In this document: positions 14,836-22,430 of the stretch, in pieces | Numbering within the stretch: position 1 is the stretch's first letter | Layout of the letters: each line of letters begins with the position of its first letter | Made by a program: the position numbers and the translations under genes | Notes under the pieces: generated by a model | Seen by the model: the letters and a program-made list of their open reading frames with translations, nothing else | Told to the model about the DNA's origin: nothing | Database searches by the model: none | Source: DATLMR01 sp035634255 | GTDB lineage: Bacteria; Acidobacteriota; Blastocatellia; UBA7656 | Direction: 5' to 3' | Length of the DNA stretch: 31,352 nt | Assembly (NCBI GenBank): GCA_035634255.1 | Contig: DASQDI010000101.1 | Span: 1-31,352 of the forward strand

Positions 14836-15474
14836 TTGGCTAGATATCGTGGTCCGGTGTGCCGTCTCTGCCGCCGGGAAGGAATGAAGCTGTTTTTAAA
14901 AGGGGAGCGGTGCTACAAGCCGAGTTGTCCCATCGAGAAACGCGGCACACAGCCGCCCGGACAGCATGGCCGCAATGTCCGCCGTGCGAAACTGATAGGT
15001 TACGGCGAGCAGTTGCGCGAGAAGCAGAAGGTTAAGCGCATTTACGGAATGTTGGAGCGCCAGTTCCGGCTCTACTTCGAACGGGCGGTGCGTATGAAGG
15101 GCGTCACGGGCGAGAACCTGCTCATGATCCTGGAGCGACGCCTCGATAACGTCGTCTACCGCCTCGGTTATTCCACTTCGCGCCCGCAGGCGCGTCAGCT
15201 CGTGAGTCATGGTCACATCACCGTCAATGGGCGAAAGGTAGACATTCCCAGCTTCCAGGTGAAGATGGGCGACGAGATATCTGTGCACGAAGGCAGCCGC
15301 TCGAATGTACACATACAGAATGCCTTTCAGACAGCTTCGGGGCGCGGCCGACCGGGGTGGCTCGAGATCACTTCTTCTGAAGACATGCGGGGCCGTGTCG
15401 TAGCTCTCCCGCGCCGCGAAGATGTCGGGCAGAACATCAACGAACAGCTCATAGTCGAACTTTATTCGAAGTAA
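14836..15474 (+). CDS. rpsD: 30S ribosomal protein S4, zinc form
   Basis: S4 nucleates 30S assembly. The 212-residue product starts at a TTG preceded by GGAGGAAG. C9, C12, C26 and C31 (CRLC...C....C) form the N-terminal zinc site. The S4 RNA-binding domain is at about residues 98-160 (RRLDNVVYRLGYSTSRPQARQLVSHGHITVNGRKVDIPSFQVKMGDEI). Its codon use differs from its neighbours: third-position GC is about 62% in the first 40 codons and about 66% in the last 76, against above 90% in genes such as rplV (hand counts). Confidence 0.96.
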   Translation: MARYRGPVCRLCRREGMKLFLKGERCYKPSCPIEKRGTQPPGQHGRNVRRAKLIGYGEQLREKQKVKRIYGMLERQFRLYFERAVRMKGVTGENLLMILERRLDNVVYRLGYSTSRPQARQLVSHGHITVNGRKVDIPSFQVKMGDEISVHEGSRSNVHIQNAFQTASGRGRPGWLEITSSEDMRGRVVALPRREDVGQNINEQLIVELYSK

Positions 15475-15539
15475 TCAGGCTGGATGCCGGGGCCGAGGGG
15501 CCGGGCCGGGTGGCCCCGCTCCCTGCTTCCGGCGTCTGA

Positions 15540-15553
15540 CCTCTCTTGAGAGG
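15540..15553 (+). promoter_or_regulatory. Small hairpin covering the rpoA ribosome binding site
   Basis: CCTCT (15540-15544), loop CTTG, AGAGG (15549-15553). The 3' arm is part of the rpoA Shine-Dalgarno AGAGGAAG (15549-15556), so folding would hide it. Upstream in the same spacer GATGCCGG (15483-15490) and CCGGCGTC (15529-15536) can pair with one G-U. Small and unproven. Confidence 0.3.
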
Positions 15554-15558
15554 AAGCA

Positions 15559-16569
15559 ATGGACGGAACTGAAACTCAATTCATGATCGGCTTCCAGAGG
15601 CCGAAACGCCTCGCATGCGAGACTGAAACGCTCACAAACCGTTATGGTAAATTCTACGCCCAGCCGTTCGAGCGCGGGTTCGGCACCACTATCGGCAACT
15701 GCCTGCGTCGCGCCCTGCTCTCTTCCATCGAAGGCGCGGCCATAACGGCCGTCAAGATCGAGGGGGTGCTGCACGAGTTCTCTTCGATACCGGGCGTCGT
15801 GGAGGACGCGACCGATATCATCCTGAACCTCAAGCGCATACCCTTCAAGCTGCACGGCCCCGGACCTAAGACCCTGCGCGTCGAGCGCACGGTTCCGGGC
15901 GAGATGCTCTCCGGCGAGATCGAGTCGGACGCCGAAGTCGAGATCCTGGACCCCAACATTCACATCGCCACCGTCTCCGAAGGCGGGTCGATCTCCATCG
16001 AGATGCGCCTCAAGCGCGGCCGCGGCTACGTCTCCGCCGAGCGCAACTTCGACGAGGACCTCGCGGTCGGCTACATCCCCATCGACTCCGTCCACTCGCC
16101 CGTCAAGAAGGTGAACTACACGGTCGAGTCCGCCCGCCTCGGCCAGGACACGGACTACGACAAGCTGACCATCGAGGTCTGGACCAACGGCTCGGTGAAG
16201 CCCGACAACGCCGTCGGCCTCGCCTCGAAGCTGATCAAGGATCACATGCAGATCTTCATCAACTTCGAGGAGGAGCCCGAGCTTGCCGAGGCCGACAGCG
16301 AGGAGGCGAGCCGCATCCAGTTCAACGAGAATCTCGACCGCTCGGTGGACGAGCTGGAGCTGTCCGTCCGCTCTTACAACTGCCTCAAGAACGCCGACAT
16401 CCGGACCATCCGCGAGCTTGTGCAGAAGTCGGAGCCGGACATGCTCAGGACGAAAAACTTCGGGCGGAAGTCGCTCAACGAGATCAAAGAGATTCTTCAT
16501 TCGATGGGCCTGCACCTCGGCATGAAGTTCGACGAGCAGGGGAGACTGCTCGAAGACGCTAACGCCTAG
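15559..16569 (+). CDS. rpoA: DNA-directed RNA polymerase alpha subunit
   Basis: Alpha dimerises to start RNA polymerase assembly and contacts activators and UP elements. The 336-residue product has the N-terminal domain (GFGTTIGNCLRRALLSSIEGAAITAVKIEGVLHEFSSIPGVVEDATDIILNLK) and a flexible linker about residues 238-265. The C-terminal domain ELSVRSYNCLKNADIRTIRELVQKSEPDMLRTKNFGRKSLNEIKEIL keeps the Arg and Asn of VRS.NCLK used for DNA contact in E. coli. Standard length and position. Confidence 0.98.
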   Translation: MDGTETQFMIGFQRPKRLACETETLTNRYGKFYAQPFERGFGTTIGNCLRRALLSSIEGAAITAVKIEGVLHEFSSIPGVVEDATDIILNLKRIPFKLHGPGPKTLRVERTVPGEMLSGEIESDAEVEILDPNIHIATVSEGGSISIEMRLKRGRGYVSAERNFDEDLAVGYIPIDSVHSPVKKVNYTVESARLGQDTDYDKLTIEVWTNGSVKPDNAVGLASKLIKDHMQIFINFEEEPELAEADSEEASRIQFNENLDRSVDELELSVRSYNCLKNADIRTIRELVQKSEPDMLRTKNFGRKSLNEIKEILHSMGLHLGMKFDEQGRLLEDANA

Positions 16570-16645
16570 CCCCTCCGGGCGGCAGGTGAAGATTCGTAGG
16601 CGGCACCGGGGTACGGAGGTGCCGCGGGCAAGTTAGGAGCATGGT

Positions 16646-17338
16646 ATGCGACATAGAGTGGCTCATAGAAAACTGGGGCGCAAGACGGAGCACCGGATCG
16701 CTCTTCTGCGTAACCTCTGCACATCGCTCATAGTCCACGAGCGGTTGATAACGACCCTCCCGAAGGCGAAAGAGCTTCGCCCGTTCGCCGAGCGCGTGAT
16801 TACTCTCGGCAAGCGCGCCCTCACGGCCGACGCGCCAGAGGCCGCCCTGCACGCGCGCCGCCTGGCGGCCGGGTACTTCTACTCCGGCAACACCAACCGG
16901 ATTCCCGACGGCGGGTACAAGCGGCCCCAGGCCGCCCGCACGGCCGGCGTGCTCGCGGTGGAGAAACTCTTCGACGAGCTGGCCGCGCGCTTCGCCGACC
17001 GCCCGGGGGGCTACACGCGTATCCTGAAGCTGGGCGCCCGCAAGGGCGACGGGGCGGAGATGGCGCTTATCGAGCTGGTCGGGAGCGAGGCGAAGGCCGC
17101 GAAGGAAGAGGCGAAGCCCGAAGAGAAGAAGAAGCGCAGGTTCTTCGGCCGCGGCAAGAAGGCCGGCGACGCCGAGGCGAAGGCCGACGACAAGCCCGCG
17201 AAGCCCGCGAAGAAGGCGTCCGCCTCGGGCGGGGCGAAGGCTTCGAAAAAGGCCGGCCCCGAAGGCGGGGCGGGCAAGCCTAAAGCGGGGAGCAAGCCCA
17301 AGGCTGCGGGACGTGTGAAAAAAGGGGACAGCAAATAA
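16646..17338 (+). CDS. rplQ: 50S ribosomal protein L17 with long basic tail
   Basis: L17 is near the tunnel exit. The core MRHRVAHRKLGRKTEHRIALLRNLCTSLIVHERLITTLPKAKELRPFAE...GGYTRILKLGARKGDGAEMALIELV ends near residue 147 and includes an extra segment of about 20 residues (LAAGYFYSGNTNRIPDGGYKRP). A Lys/Ala/Gly/Pro-rich, presumably disordered tail of about 83 residues follows. Typical L17 is 115-130 residues. The start ATG at 16646 has TTAGGAG upstream. Last gene of the ribosomal cluster. Confidence 0.95.
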   Translation: MRHRVAHRKLGRKTEHRIALLRNLCTSLIVHERLITTLPKAKELRPFAERVITLGKRALTADAPEAALHARRLAAGYFYSGNTNRIPDGGYKRPQAARTAGVLAVEKLFDELAARFADRPGGYTRILKLGARKGDGAEMALIELVGSEAKAAKEEAKPEEKKKRRFFGRGKKAGDAEAKADDKPAKPAKKASASGGAKASKKAGPEGGAGKPKAGSKPKAAGRVKKGDSK

Positions 17339-17358
17339 GCGCCCCGCTTTCATGAATA

Positions 17359-17404
17359 GTGCGACGAGCCTCAGCCGCCTCCGGTTGAGGCTTTCGCACA
17401 TTTT
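17359..17404 (+). terminator. Intrinsic terminator after rplQ
   Basis: GTGCGA (17359-17364) pairs with TCGCAC (17394-17399) and AGCCTCA (17367-17373) with TGAGGCT (17386-17392), making a 13-bp stem with a small internal loop and a 12-nt terminal loop, followed by ATTTT. This probably ends the ribosomal protein transcript. accB starts 45 nt further on. Confidence 0.75.
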
Positions 17405-17448
17405 GATCGCGGGTAAAGAGCCGGACCTTCAGGCCGGAAAGGGCTACC

Positions 17449-17967
17449 ATGAACCTGAAAGAGATCAAAGAGTTGATCGAATTGATAAGCGAAAAAGGAT
17501 TCGCGGAGTTCGAGATCGAGCGGCAGGGCTTCCGGCTCCGCCTGAACCGCTTCGCGCCGCCGCCCGTTCAGGTCGCGCCGCCGGCTCCGACTCCGGCCGG
17601 CCCTTCGCCTCAGGCGGCCTCCCCCTTTGACGCGCCCGCGCCCCGGTTCGAGCGCCGGTCCACCGACCACCCCGCCGCGGCGCCGGCCCAGCCCGCGCCG
17701 GAGCGGGAGGCGATTGTGCCGGAACAATCGCTCCACACCATCAAGTCTCCCATCGTCGGCACCTTCTACCGGTCACCGTCTCCGGAGTCCGAACCGTTCG
17801 TGAAGATCGGCGACAGCGTCGAGCCGGATTCGGTCGTCTGTATCATCGAGGCCATGAAACTGATGAACGAGATACAGGCGGAGGTGACGGGCGAAGTCGT
17901 CAAGGTATTCGTCGAGAACGGCCAGCCGGTCGAGTACGGCCAGCCGCTTTTCGGGATTAAAGTCTAG
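17449..17967 (+). CDS. accB: Acetyl-CoA carboxylase biotin carboxyl carrier protein
   Basis: AccB carries the carboxybiotin of acetyl-CoA carboxylase, the first step of fatty acid synthesis. Domains: N-terminal helix MNLKEIKELIELISEKGFAEFEIERQGFRLRL, an Ala/Pro-rich flexible linker (about 36-95), and a C-terminal biotinyl domain with EAMKLMNE, K137 being the biotin attachment site, plus the thumb region SPSPESEPFVKIGD. 172 residues, in the family range. Paired with accC 26 nt downstream, as in most bacteria. Confidence 0.96.
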   Translation: MNLKEIKELIELISEKGFAEFEIERQGFRLRLNRFAPPPVQVAPPAPTPAGPSPQAASPFDAPAPRFERRSTDHPAAAPAQPAPEREAIVPEQSLHTIKSPIVGTFYRSPSPESEPFVKIGDSVEPDSVVCIIEAMKLMNEIQAEVTGEVVKVFVENGQPVEYGQPLFGIKV

Positions 17968-17993
17968 CTTTCCGTAACGGACCAAGTGGCTCA

Positions 17994-19385
17994 ATGTTCA
18001 AGAAGATTCTGATAGCCAACCGAGGGGAGATTGCGACCCGGATAATCTGGGCGTGCAAGGAGCTTGGGATCCGCACCGTCGCGGTCCATTCGGAAGCCGA
18101 CCGCGACTCCCTGCATGTCCTCTTCGCGGACGAGCACGTCTGCATAGGCCCCGCCCCGTCCTCGATGAGCTACCTCAACATCCCCGCCGTCATCTCCGCC
18201 GCGGAGATCATGAACGTGGACGCCATCCACCCCGGCTACGGCTTCCTGGCCGAGAACGCTTACTTCGCCGAAGTCTGCGAGGCGTGCAACATCAAGTTCA
18301 TCGGCCCGAGCCCTGAGAGCATCCGGCTGATGGGCGACAAGGCCCTGGCGCGCTCGGCGATGAAAACCGCGGGCGTGCCCATCACGCCCGGCTTCGACGG
18401 CATAATAGAGGCGGAAGAGGAGGCGGTCAGGATTGCCGAGCAGATCGGCTACCCGGTGATCATCAAGGCGTCCGCCGGGGGCGGCGGGCGCGGCATGCGG
18501 GTCGTGCGGGACCGCGAAGAGTTGCTCACCTCCCTGCCGGCCGCGCAGCACGAAGCGCAGATGGCTTTCAACAACCCCGCCGTCTACATCGAAAAATACA
18601 TCCGCACGGCGCGCCACATCGAGATACAGGTGCTCGGGGACAACTTCGGCAACATCGTCCACCTCGGCGAGCGCGAGTGCTCCATTCAACGCCGCCACCA
18701 GAAGCTGATCGAGGAATCGCCGTCGCCGGTCCTCACCCCCGAGATGCGCCGGGAGATGGGGGAAGTGGCCGTGCGCGCCTGCCGCGAGATCGGGTACGTC
18801 AGCGCGGGCACCATGGAGTTCCTGCTCGACGAGGACAAGAATTTCTACTTCATGGAGATGAACACCCGCATACAGGTCGAGCACCCCGTGACAGAAATGG
18901 TCACGAATACGGACCTCGTGCGGGAGCAGATTCTGATCGCGGCGGGCGAGCGGATGGAGTTCGGCCAGGAGGACATCGTCTTCAGCGGGCACTCCATAGA
19001 GTGCCGCATCAACGCCGAATCGCCCAAAACTTTCACTCCCTCGCCGGGGCTTATCACCGCTATGAACCTGCCCGGCGGCCCCGGCGTGCGCGTCGACACC
19101 GCGGCCTATCCCGGCTGGTTCGTCCCGCCCCATTACGACTCGCTAATCGCCAAGCTGATCGTTCACCACCGCACGCGGGAGATGGCCATCGGGCGGATGC
19201 AGAGGGCGCTTCAAGCCTTCATCGTCGAAGGCATCGAGACCTCCGTGCCTCTGCACCAGGAGATATTCGCGGAGCCGGACTTCGTCGCGGGCAACCTTTC
19301 GACAAGGTTCATGGACCGCTTCATCGCGGAAAGGGCCTCCGGCAAGCGCGCGGACCGGCAGGACGCGCAGACCGCTAGCAAATGA
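17994..19385 (+). CDS. accC: Biotin carboxylase subunit of acetyl-CoA carboxylase
   Basis: AccC uses ATP and bicarbonate to carboxylate the biotin on AccB. The 463-residue product has the N-terminal fold MFKKILIANRGEIATRIIWACKELGI, HPGYGFLAEN, the ATP-grasp glycine loop IIKASAGGGGRGMRVV, ERECSIQRRHQKLIEESPSP, and EFLLDEDKNFYFMEMNTRIQVEHPVTE with the catalytic ENTRIQVEH-type region. A short polar tail follows the conserved end. Its stop overlaps the next ATG (ATGA), so thiE is translationally coupled. Confidence 0.97.
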   Translation: MFKKILIANRGEIATRIIWACKELGIRTVAVHSEADRDSLHVLFADEHVCIGPAPSSMSYLNIPAVISAAEIMNVDAIHPGYGFLAENAYFAEVCEACNIKFIGPSPESIRLMGDKALARSAMKTAGVPITPGFDGIIEAEEEAVRIAEQIGYPVIIKASAGGGGRGMRVVRDREELLTSLPAAQHEAQMAFNNPAVYIEKYIRTARHIEIQVLGDNFGNIVHLGERECSIQRRHQKLIEESPSPVLTPEMRREMGEVAVRACREIGYVSAGTMEFLLDEDKNFYFMEMNTRIQVEHPVTEMVTNTDLVREQILIAAGERMEFGQEDIVFSGHSIECRINAESPKTFTPSPGLITAMNLPGGPGVRVDTAAYPGWFVPPHYDSLIAKLIVHHRTREMAIGRMQRALQAFIVEGIETSVPLHQEIFAEPDFVAGNLSTRFMDRFIAERASGKRADRQDAQTASK

Positions 19386-20050
19386 GGACGGCCCCGATCC
19401 TTCAACTTCGCTCTATGTCTCTGAGCCTCCCACTACTTTACCCGATCACCGACGCGCGCCTGAGCGGGCGCTCGCACGCGGAGCAGGTCGAGCGCCTGGC
19501 TTCGGCGGGGGCGACCTTCATTCAATTGCGCGACAAGAGCGCGCGGCCGAACGATTTCTACGAGGCGGCGCGCGAGGCCGTGGCGGTCGCGCGGAGGCTG
19601 GGCGTGCGCGTCATAATCAATGACCGTCTGGACATCGCGCTCGCGGTCAAGGCCGACGGGGTTCATCTGGGACAGGATGACCTGCCCCCGGAAGCCGCCC
19701 GGCGCGTGGCCGGCCCCGGCTTCATCATCGGCTACTCGACCCACAGCCTGGAACAGGCTCTGAGAGCCGATTCCGCGCCGGTTGATTACATAGCGGTCGG
19801 ACCCGTCTTTCAGACCTCGACCAAAGAGAACCCCGACCCGGTCGTCGGCCTGGGCGGGGTGCGCGCGGTAAAAGATAAGGTATCGAAGCCTCTGGTCGCC
19901 ATCGGAGGGATCACGCTCGAAAGCTCACGGCGGGTTATCGAAGCGGGAGCGGACAGCCTCGCGATCATCTCCGACCTCTACTCGACCGGGGAGATTGCGG
20001 AGCGGGTCCGCCGGTACTTCGTAACGCTTGAGGGGCCGGATACTCTCTGA
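19382..20050 (+). CDS. thiE: Thiamine-phosphate synthase
   Basis: ThiE joins hydroxymethylpyrimidine diphosphate and thiazole phosphate to form thiamine phosphate. The TIM-barrel product shows LYPITDARL, TFIQLRDKSA, VIINDRLDIALAVKADGVHLGQDDLP, GYSTHSLEQAL, YIAVGPVFQTSTKENPDPVVGLGGV and PLVAIGGITLESSRRVIEAGADSLAIISD, covering phosphate and substrate loops. The ATG at 19382 overlaps the accC stop; the in-frame ATG at 19415 is an alternative start, 11 codons shorter. 222 or 211 residues, both acceptable. No other thiamine genes are nearby. Confidence 0.93.
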   Translation: MRTAPILQLRSMSLSLPLLYPITDARLSGRSHAEQVERLASAGATFIQLRDKSARPNDFYEAAREAVAVARRLGVRVIINDRLDIALAVKADGVHLGQDDLPPEAARRVAGPGFIIGYSTHSLEQALRADSAPVDYIAVGPVFQTSTKENPDPVVGLGGVRAVKDKVSKPLVAIGGITLESSRRVIEAGADSLAIISDLYSTGEIAERVRRYFVTLEGPDTL

Positions 20051-20071
20051 AGTGAGTGCCCGGCCCCTCAA
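20028..20071. terminator. Long perfect stem at the thiE 3' end, between convergent genes
   Basis: TTGAGGGGCCGG (20028-20039) and CCGGCCCCTCAA (20060-20071) form a 12-bp perfect stem that includes the last thiE codons and its stop; ACTC / GAGT can extend it inside. There is no U-tract on the plus side (ATGTTAAA follows). It probably marks transcript ends for thiE and for the minus-strand gene ending at 20094, or stabilises the 3' ends. Confidence 0.55.
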
Positions 20072-20093
20072 TGTTAAACGCTAATGAAGGGTC

Positions 20094-21179
20094 TTACTGA
20101 TTCCTGAAAGAGCACTTGATCGGGATTTCGATCACCGGGCTTTCGGGGTCATTCGTCTCGATCACGATCTTGCCGTCGAATTCGCCCGCCTTCGTCTTCT
20201 GCGAATCCAGCTTAAGATCGACCGTATAGTACTCGCCCTCTTTTTCGGTCACCAGTATCGTGCGGACGAAATCGAGCGAGGACGTGACTTTGGTGACCTT
20301 CAGCCCGCCTTCGCGAGGCTTGCGGATGTATATCTTCGGCAGTGCGAGCGCGCTCAGGTCGATGGAGGTCGGGAGCATCGGCACTATGACGGCCGTCGGC
20401 GAGACCATCACTTTAGGGTGGACCGTCAGCTCCAGAGCCACCGCCGTCTCCGGCGATACGGAGCTGTCGGTCCGCAGCTTGACGGTCTGCGCGTACCGGC
20501 CCGCCTTGAGGCCGGGCTCGGATACTATGATGAGCTCGTACCGCTTCCCATCCTCGATGGGCTGAAGCTCCACCTTGAATGCGTCCCCGCCCGCGATCAC
20601 CTCTTTGATGCGGACCGGGGCCGCCTCTTTATTGAGCAGGTACATGCTCGTCCGGGTCGAGGTGCCGCGTATGACCCCGCCCGACCAGCGGTCGGCGGGC
20701 GAGATGACGAACGCGCCGGAGCGGCTGCCTTCGAACGCGGGCGTCTTCACCGCGTCGCCCGGCTTCGGCTCCACTTTGAACAGGGCGCGCAGGACGAGGT
20801 TGAAGCTCGGCCTCGCGGCGTCGTTGGTCGTCACGTGGGCCGACTTGGACACTTCGCCGAAGTAGTTCTCGGTGTGTTCGATTGCCAGGGTGATTTTACC
20901 CTCCTTACCAGGAGGTACGACTTTATCAAAGTCGCTCGCCGTGCACCCTCAGCCGGGGGCGACGCTCTTAATCAGTAAATCCGCCGTGCCTTCGTTCCTG
21001 ACTTTGAACGAGTATTTCAGGGGGGTGCCCGCTTTGACCTCGCCGAAGTCGTGAGTTATTTCAGGGATCGCGAGCCTGGGACTGCCTTCAGTCTTCTGCT
21101 CGGACTTCTCCTGTGCCAGTCCCGTTGTCAAAACCAGAGCCGACAACACTAGCGCTAGGAACAGATTTTTCAGCTTCAT
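20094..21179 (-). CDS. Exported DUF1573-type protein, candidate selenoprotein (in-frame TGA at codon 77)
   Basis: Read from the ATG at 21179 (AAGGGAAG upstream) the frame runs 361 codons to TAA at 20094, interrupted only by TGA at 20949-20951, codon 77. Residues 1-22 are a signal peptide (MKLKNLFLALVLSALVLTTGLA). Then comes a DUF1573/ASH-like Ig domain: HDFGEVKAGTPLKYSFKVRNEGTADLLIKSVAPG, [TGA], GCTASDFDKVVPPGKEGKITLAIEH. Family members usually read S-C-G-C-T here, so the TGA is exactly at the first Cys. A hairpin of SECIS type follows. The rest (about residues 110-361) looks like further beta-rich Ig-like domains. If Sec is inserted, the protein has a U77-G-C79 redox-like pair outside the cytoplasm. 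The alternatives are a recent nonsense mutation (TGC to TGA) or a sequencing error. The function of the family is not established. Confidence 0.72.
20918..20951 (-). promoter_or_regulatory. Candidate bacterial SECIS element with its UGA codon
   Basis: On the minus strand the UGA (20951-20949) is followed by 21 nt and then a GAU loop closed by CGACUUU / AAAGUCG (20934-20928 and 20924-20918), a perfect 7-bp stem extendable by G-U. In known bacterial SECIS elements the apical loop is small, has G in its first or second position, and lies roughly 16-37 nt from the UGA. All three features are met. A second hairpin, CCTCC-TGGTAA-GGAGG on the minus strand (20915-20900), lies just downstream. Confidence 0.62.
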
Positions 21180-21348
21180 AAAAACTTCCCTTATAATCCT
21201 GGGGTGCCAAATGCCCAGAGAGTTTACCAGATGCAGGTTTCGAATTCCAGAGACCTCCGGCCCGTTAATCATCTTCGCCCTCCCGTTTTTTCGCTTTGAA
21301 CGGGTGCCGGGTGCCGGCTCTTTTTCGGTGTGTTATTGTAATTAGTCG

Positions 21349-22377
21349 ATGAAGGTTATACCGCTCGGCACAAGCTCCGGAAAGCCCACCCTGAAGCGCA
21401 CCGTAAGCGCGCTCGCGGTCGCGCGCGAGGGGGAGTGGCTGCTGTTCGACTGCGGGGAGGGGACGCAGATGCAGATAATGCGCGCGGGCCTGAGCCCGAG
21501 CCGCCTCGTCTCCGTCTTCATCACGCACCTGCACGGCGATCACTTCAACGGGCTCAGCGGGCTGCTCTCGACTATGGGGCTCGACCGCCGCGCGCGCGGC
21601 CTGTCGCTCGCGGGGCCGCGGGGCATACTCGAATACCTCGATACCCTTGCCGCCTTGAAGATATTGTTCGTCAACTTCCCGCTCGACCTTCAGGAGTTCG
21701 TCGAGCCGGGCCCCGGAGCGAGGGAGTACAGGCGGGAGCGCGTCAGGATGGGCTACGCCCCGGAGGAAGGGTTCTCGCATTATTCGCGGGGCTCGCGGGA
21801 GGCCGTGGGCGACGTTCTCCCGACCGAATCGCCCGCGCCCGTTTACGAGGCCGAGTCTTACGTGGTGTCGGCGCTGCCCCTCGACCACCGCGTCTTCGCG
21901 GTCGGCTATCGCGTTGAAGAGCGCCCGCGCCCCGGAGTCTTCAACGTCGAGAAGGCCCGCGCCCTTGGGATACCGGAGGGCCCCCTGTTCGGCCGCCTGC
22001 AATCGGGCGAGGACGTGCAACTGGCGGGCGGTCGCGTTATCCATCCGTCCGACGTTCTGGGCCCGGAGCGCAAGGGGAAATCAATCGCCTACTGCACGGA
22101 CACGAGGCCCTTCGCCGCTTCGGTCGAGCTTGCGCGCGACGCCGACCTGTTGATTCACGAGGCGACCTACACCCAGGAGCTTGCTCAGGAGGCTAATGAT
22201 TATGGCCACTCCACGGCAGCCCAGGCCGCCCGCGTCGCCTTGAAGGCGGGGGCGCGGCACCTGTTACTGACGCATTTCAGCTCTCGGTATGCCGACCTCA
22301 CCCCCCTGCTCGAAGAGGCGCGTTCCATCTTCCCGAACACGTCGCTCGCGCAGGAGCTGGTGGAGGTCGAGGTGTAA
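21349..22377 (+). CDS. rnz: Ribonuclease Z
   Basis: RNase Z cleaves tRNA precursors at the 3' end. The metallo-beta-lactamase signature HLHGDH is at H60-x-H62-x-D64-H65, preceded by FDCGEGTQMQIMRAGL and followed by GLSGLLSTMGL, typical of the tRNase Z family. Later motifs are ALPLDHRVFAVGYRVEE, IAYCTDTRP, DLLIHEATY and HSTAAQAARVALKAGARHLLLTHFSSRY, which supply the remaining metal ligands. At 342 residues it is a little longer than B. subtilis RNase Z (about 307). No good RBS precedes the ATG (TAATTAGTCG). Confidence 0.95.
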   Translation: MKVIPLGTSSGKPTLKRTVSALAVAREGEWLLFDCGEGTQMQIMRAGLSPSRLVSVFITHLHGDHFNGLSGLLSTMGLDRRARGLSLAGPRGILEYLDTLAALKILFVNFPLDLQEFVEPGPGAREYRRERVRMGYAPEEGFSHYSRGSREAVGDVLPTESPAPVYEAESYVVSALPLDHRVFAVGYRVEERPRPGVFNVEKARALGIPEGPLFGRLQSGEDVQLAGGRVIHPSDVLGPERKGKSIAYCTDTRPFAASVELARDADLLIHEATYTQELAQEANDYGHSTAAQAARVALKAGARHLLLTHFSSRYADLTPLLEEARSIFPNTSLAQELVEVEV

Positions 22378-22430
22378 CGGCCGCGGAAAGGCTCTGTAAT
22401 GTTGGGCCGTAAGGCCGGGTGAGATAACTG

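Noticed and set aside
20094..20852. A separate 252-residue minus-strand protein starting at GTG 20852
   Set aside because: Its start is in the middle of the conserved Ig domain (EVSKSAHVTTND), lacks a signal peptide, and the frame upstream is open and clearly family sequence up to the TGA.
21192..21197. TATAAT on the plus strand as rnz promoter
   Set aside because: No -35 at the right distance and it would leave a 145-nt leader overlapping the opposite gene's ribosome binding site; likely chance.
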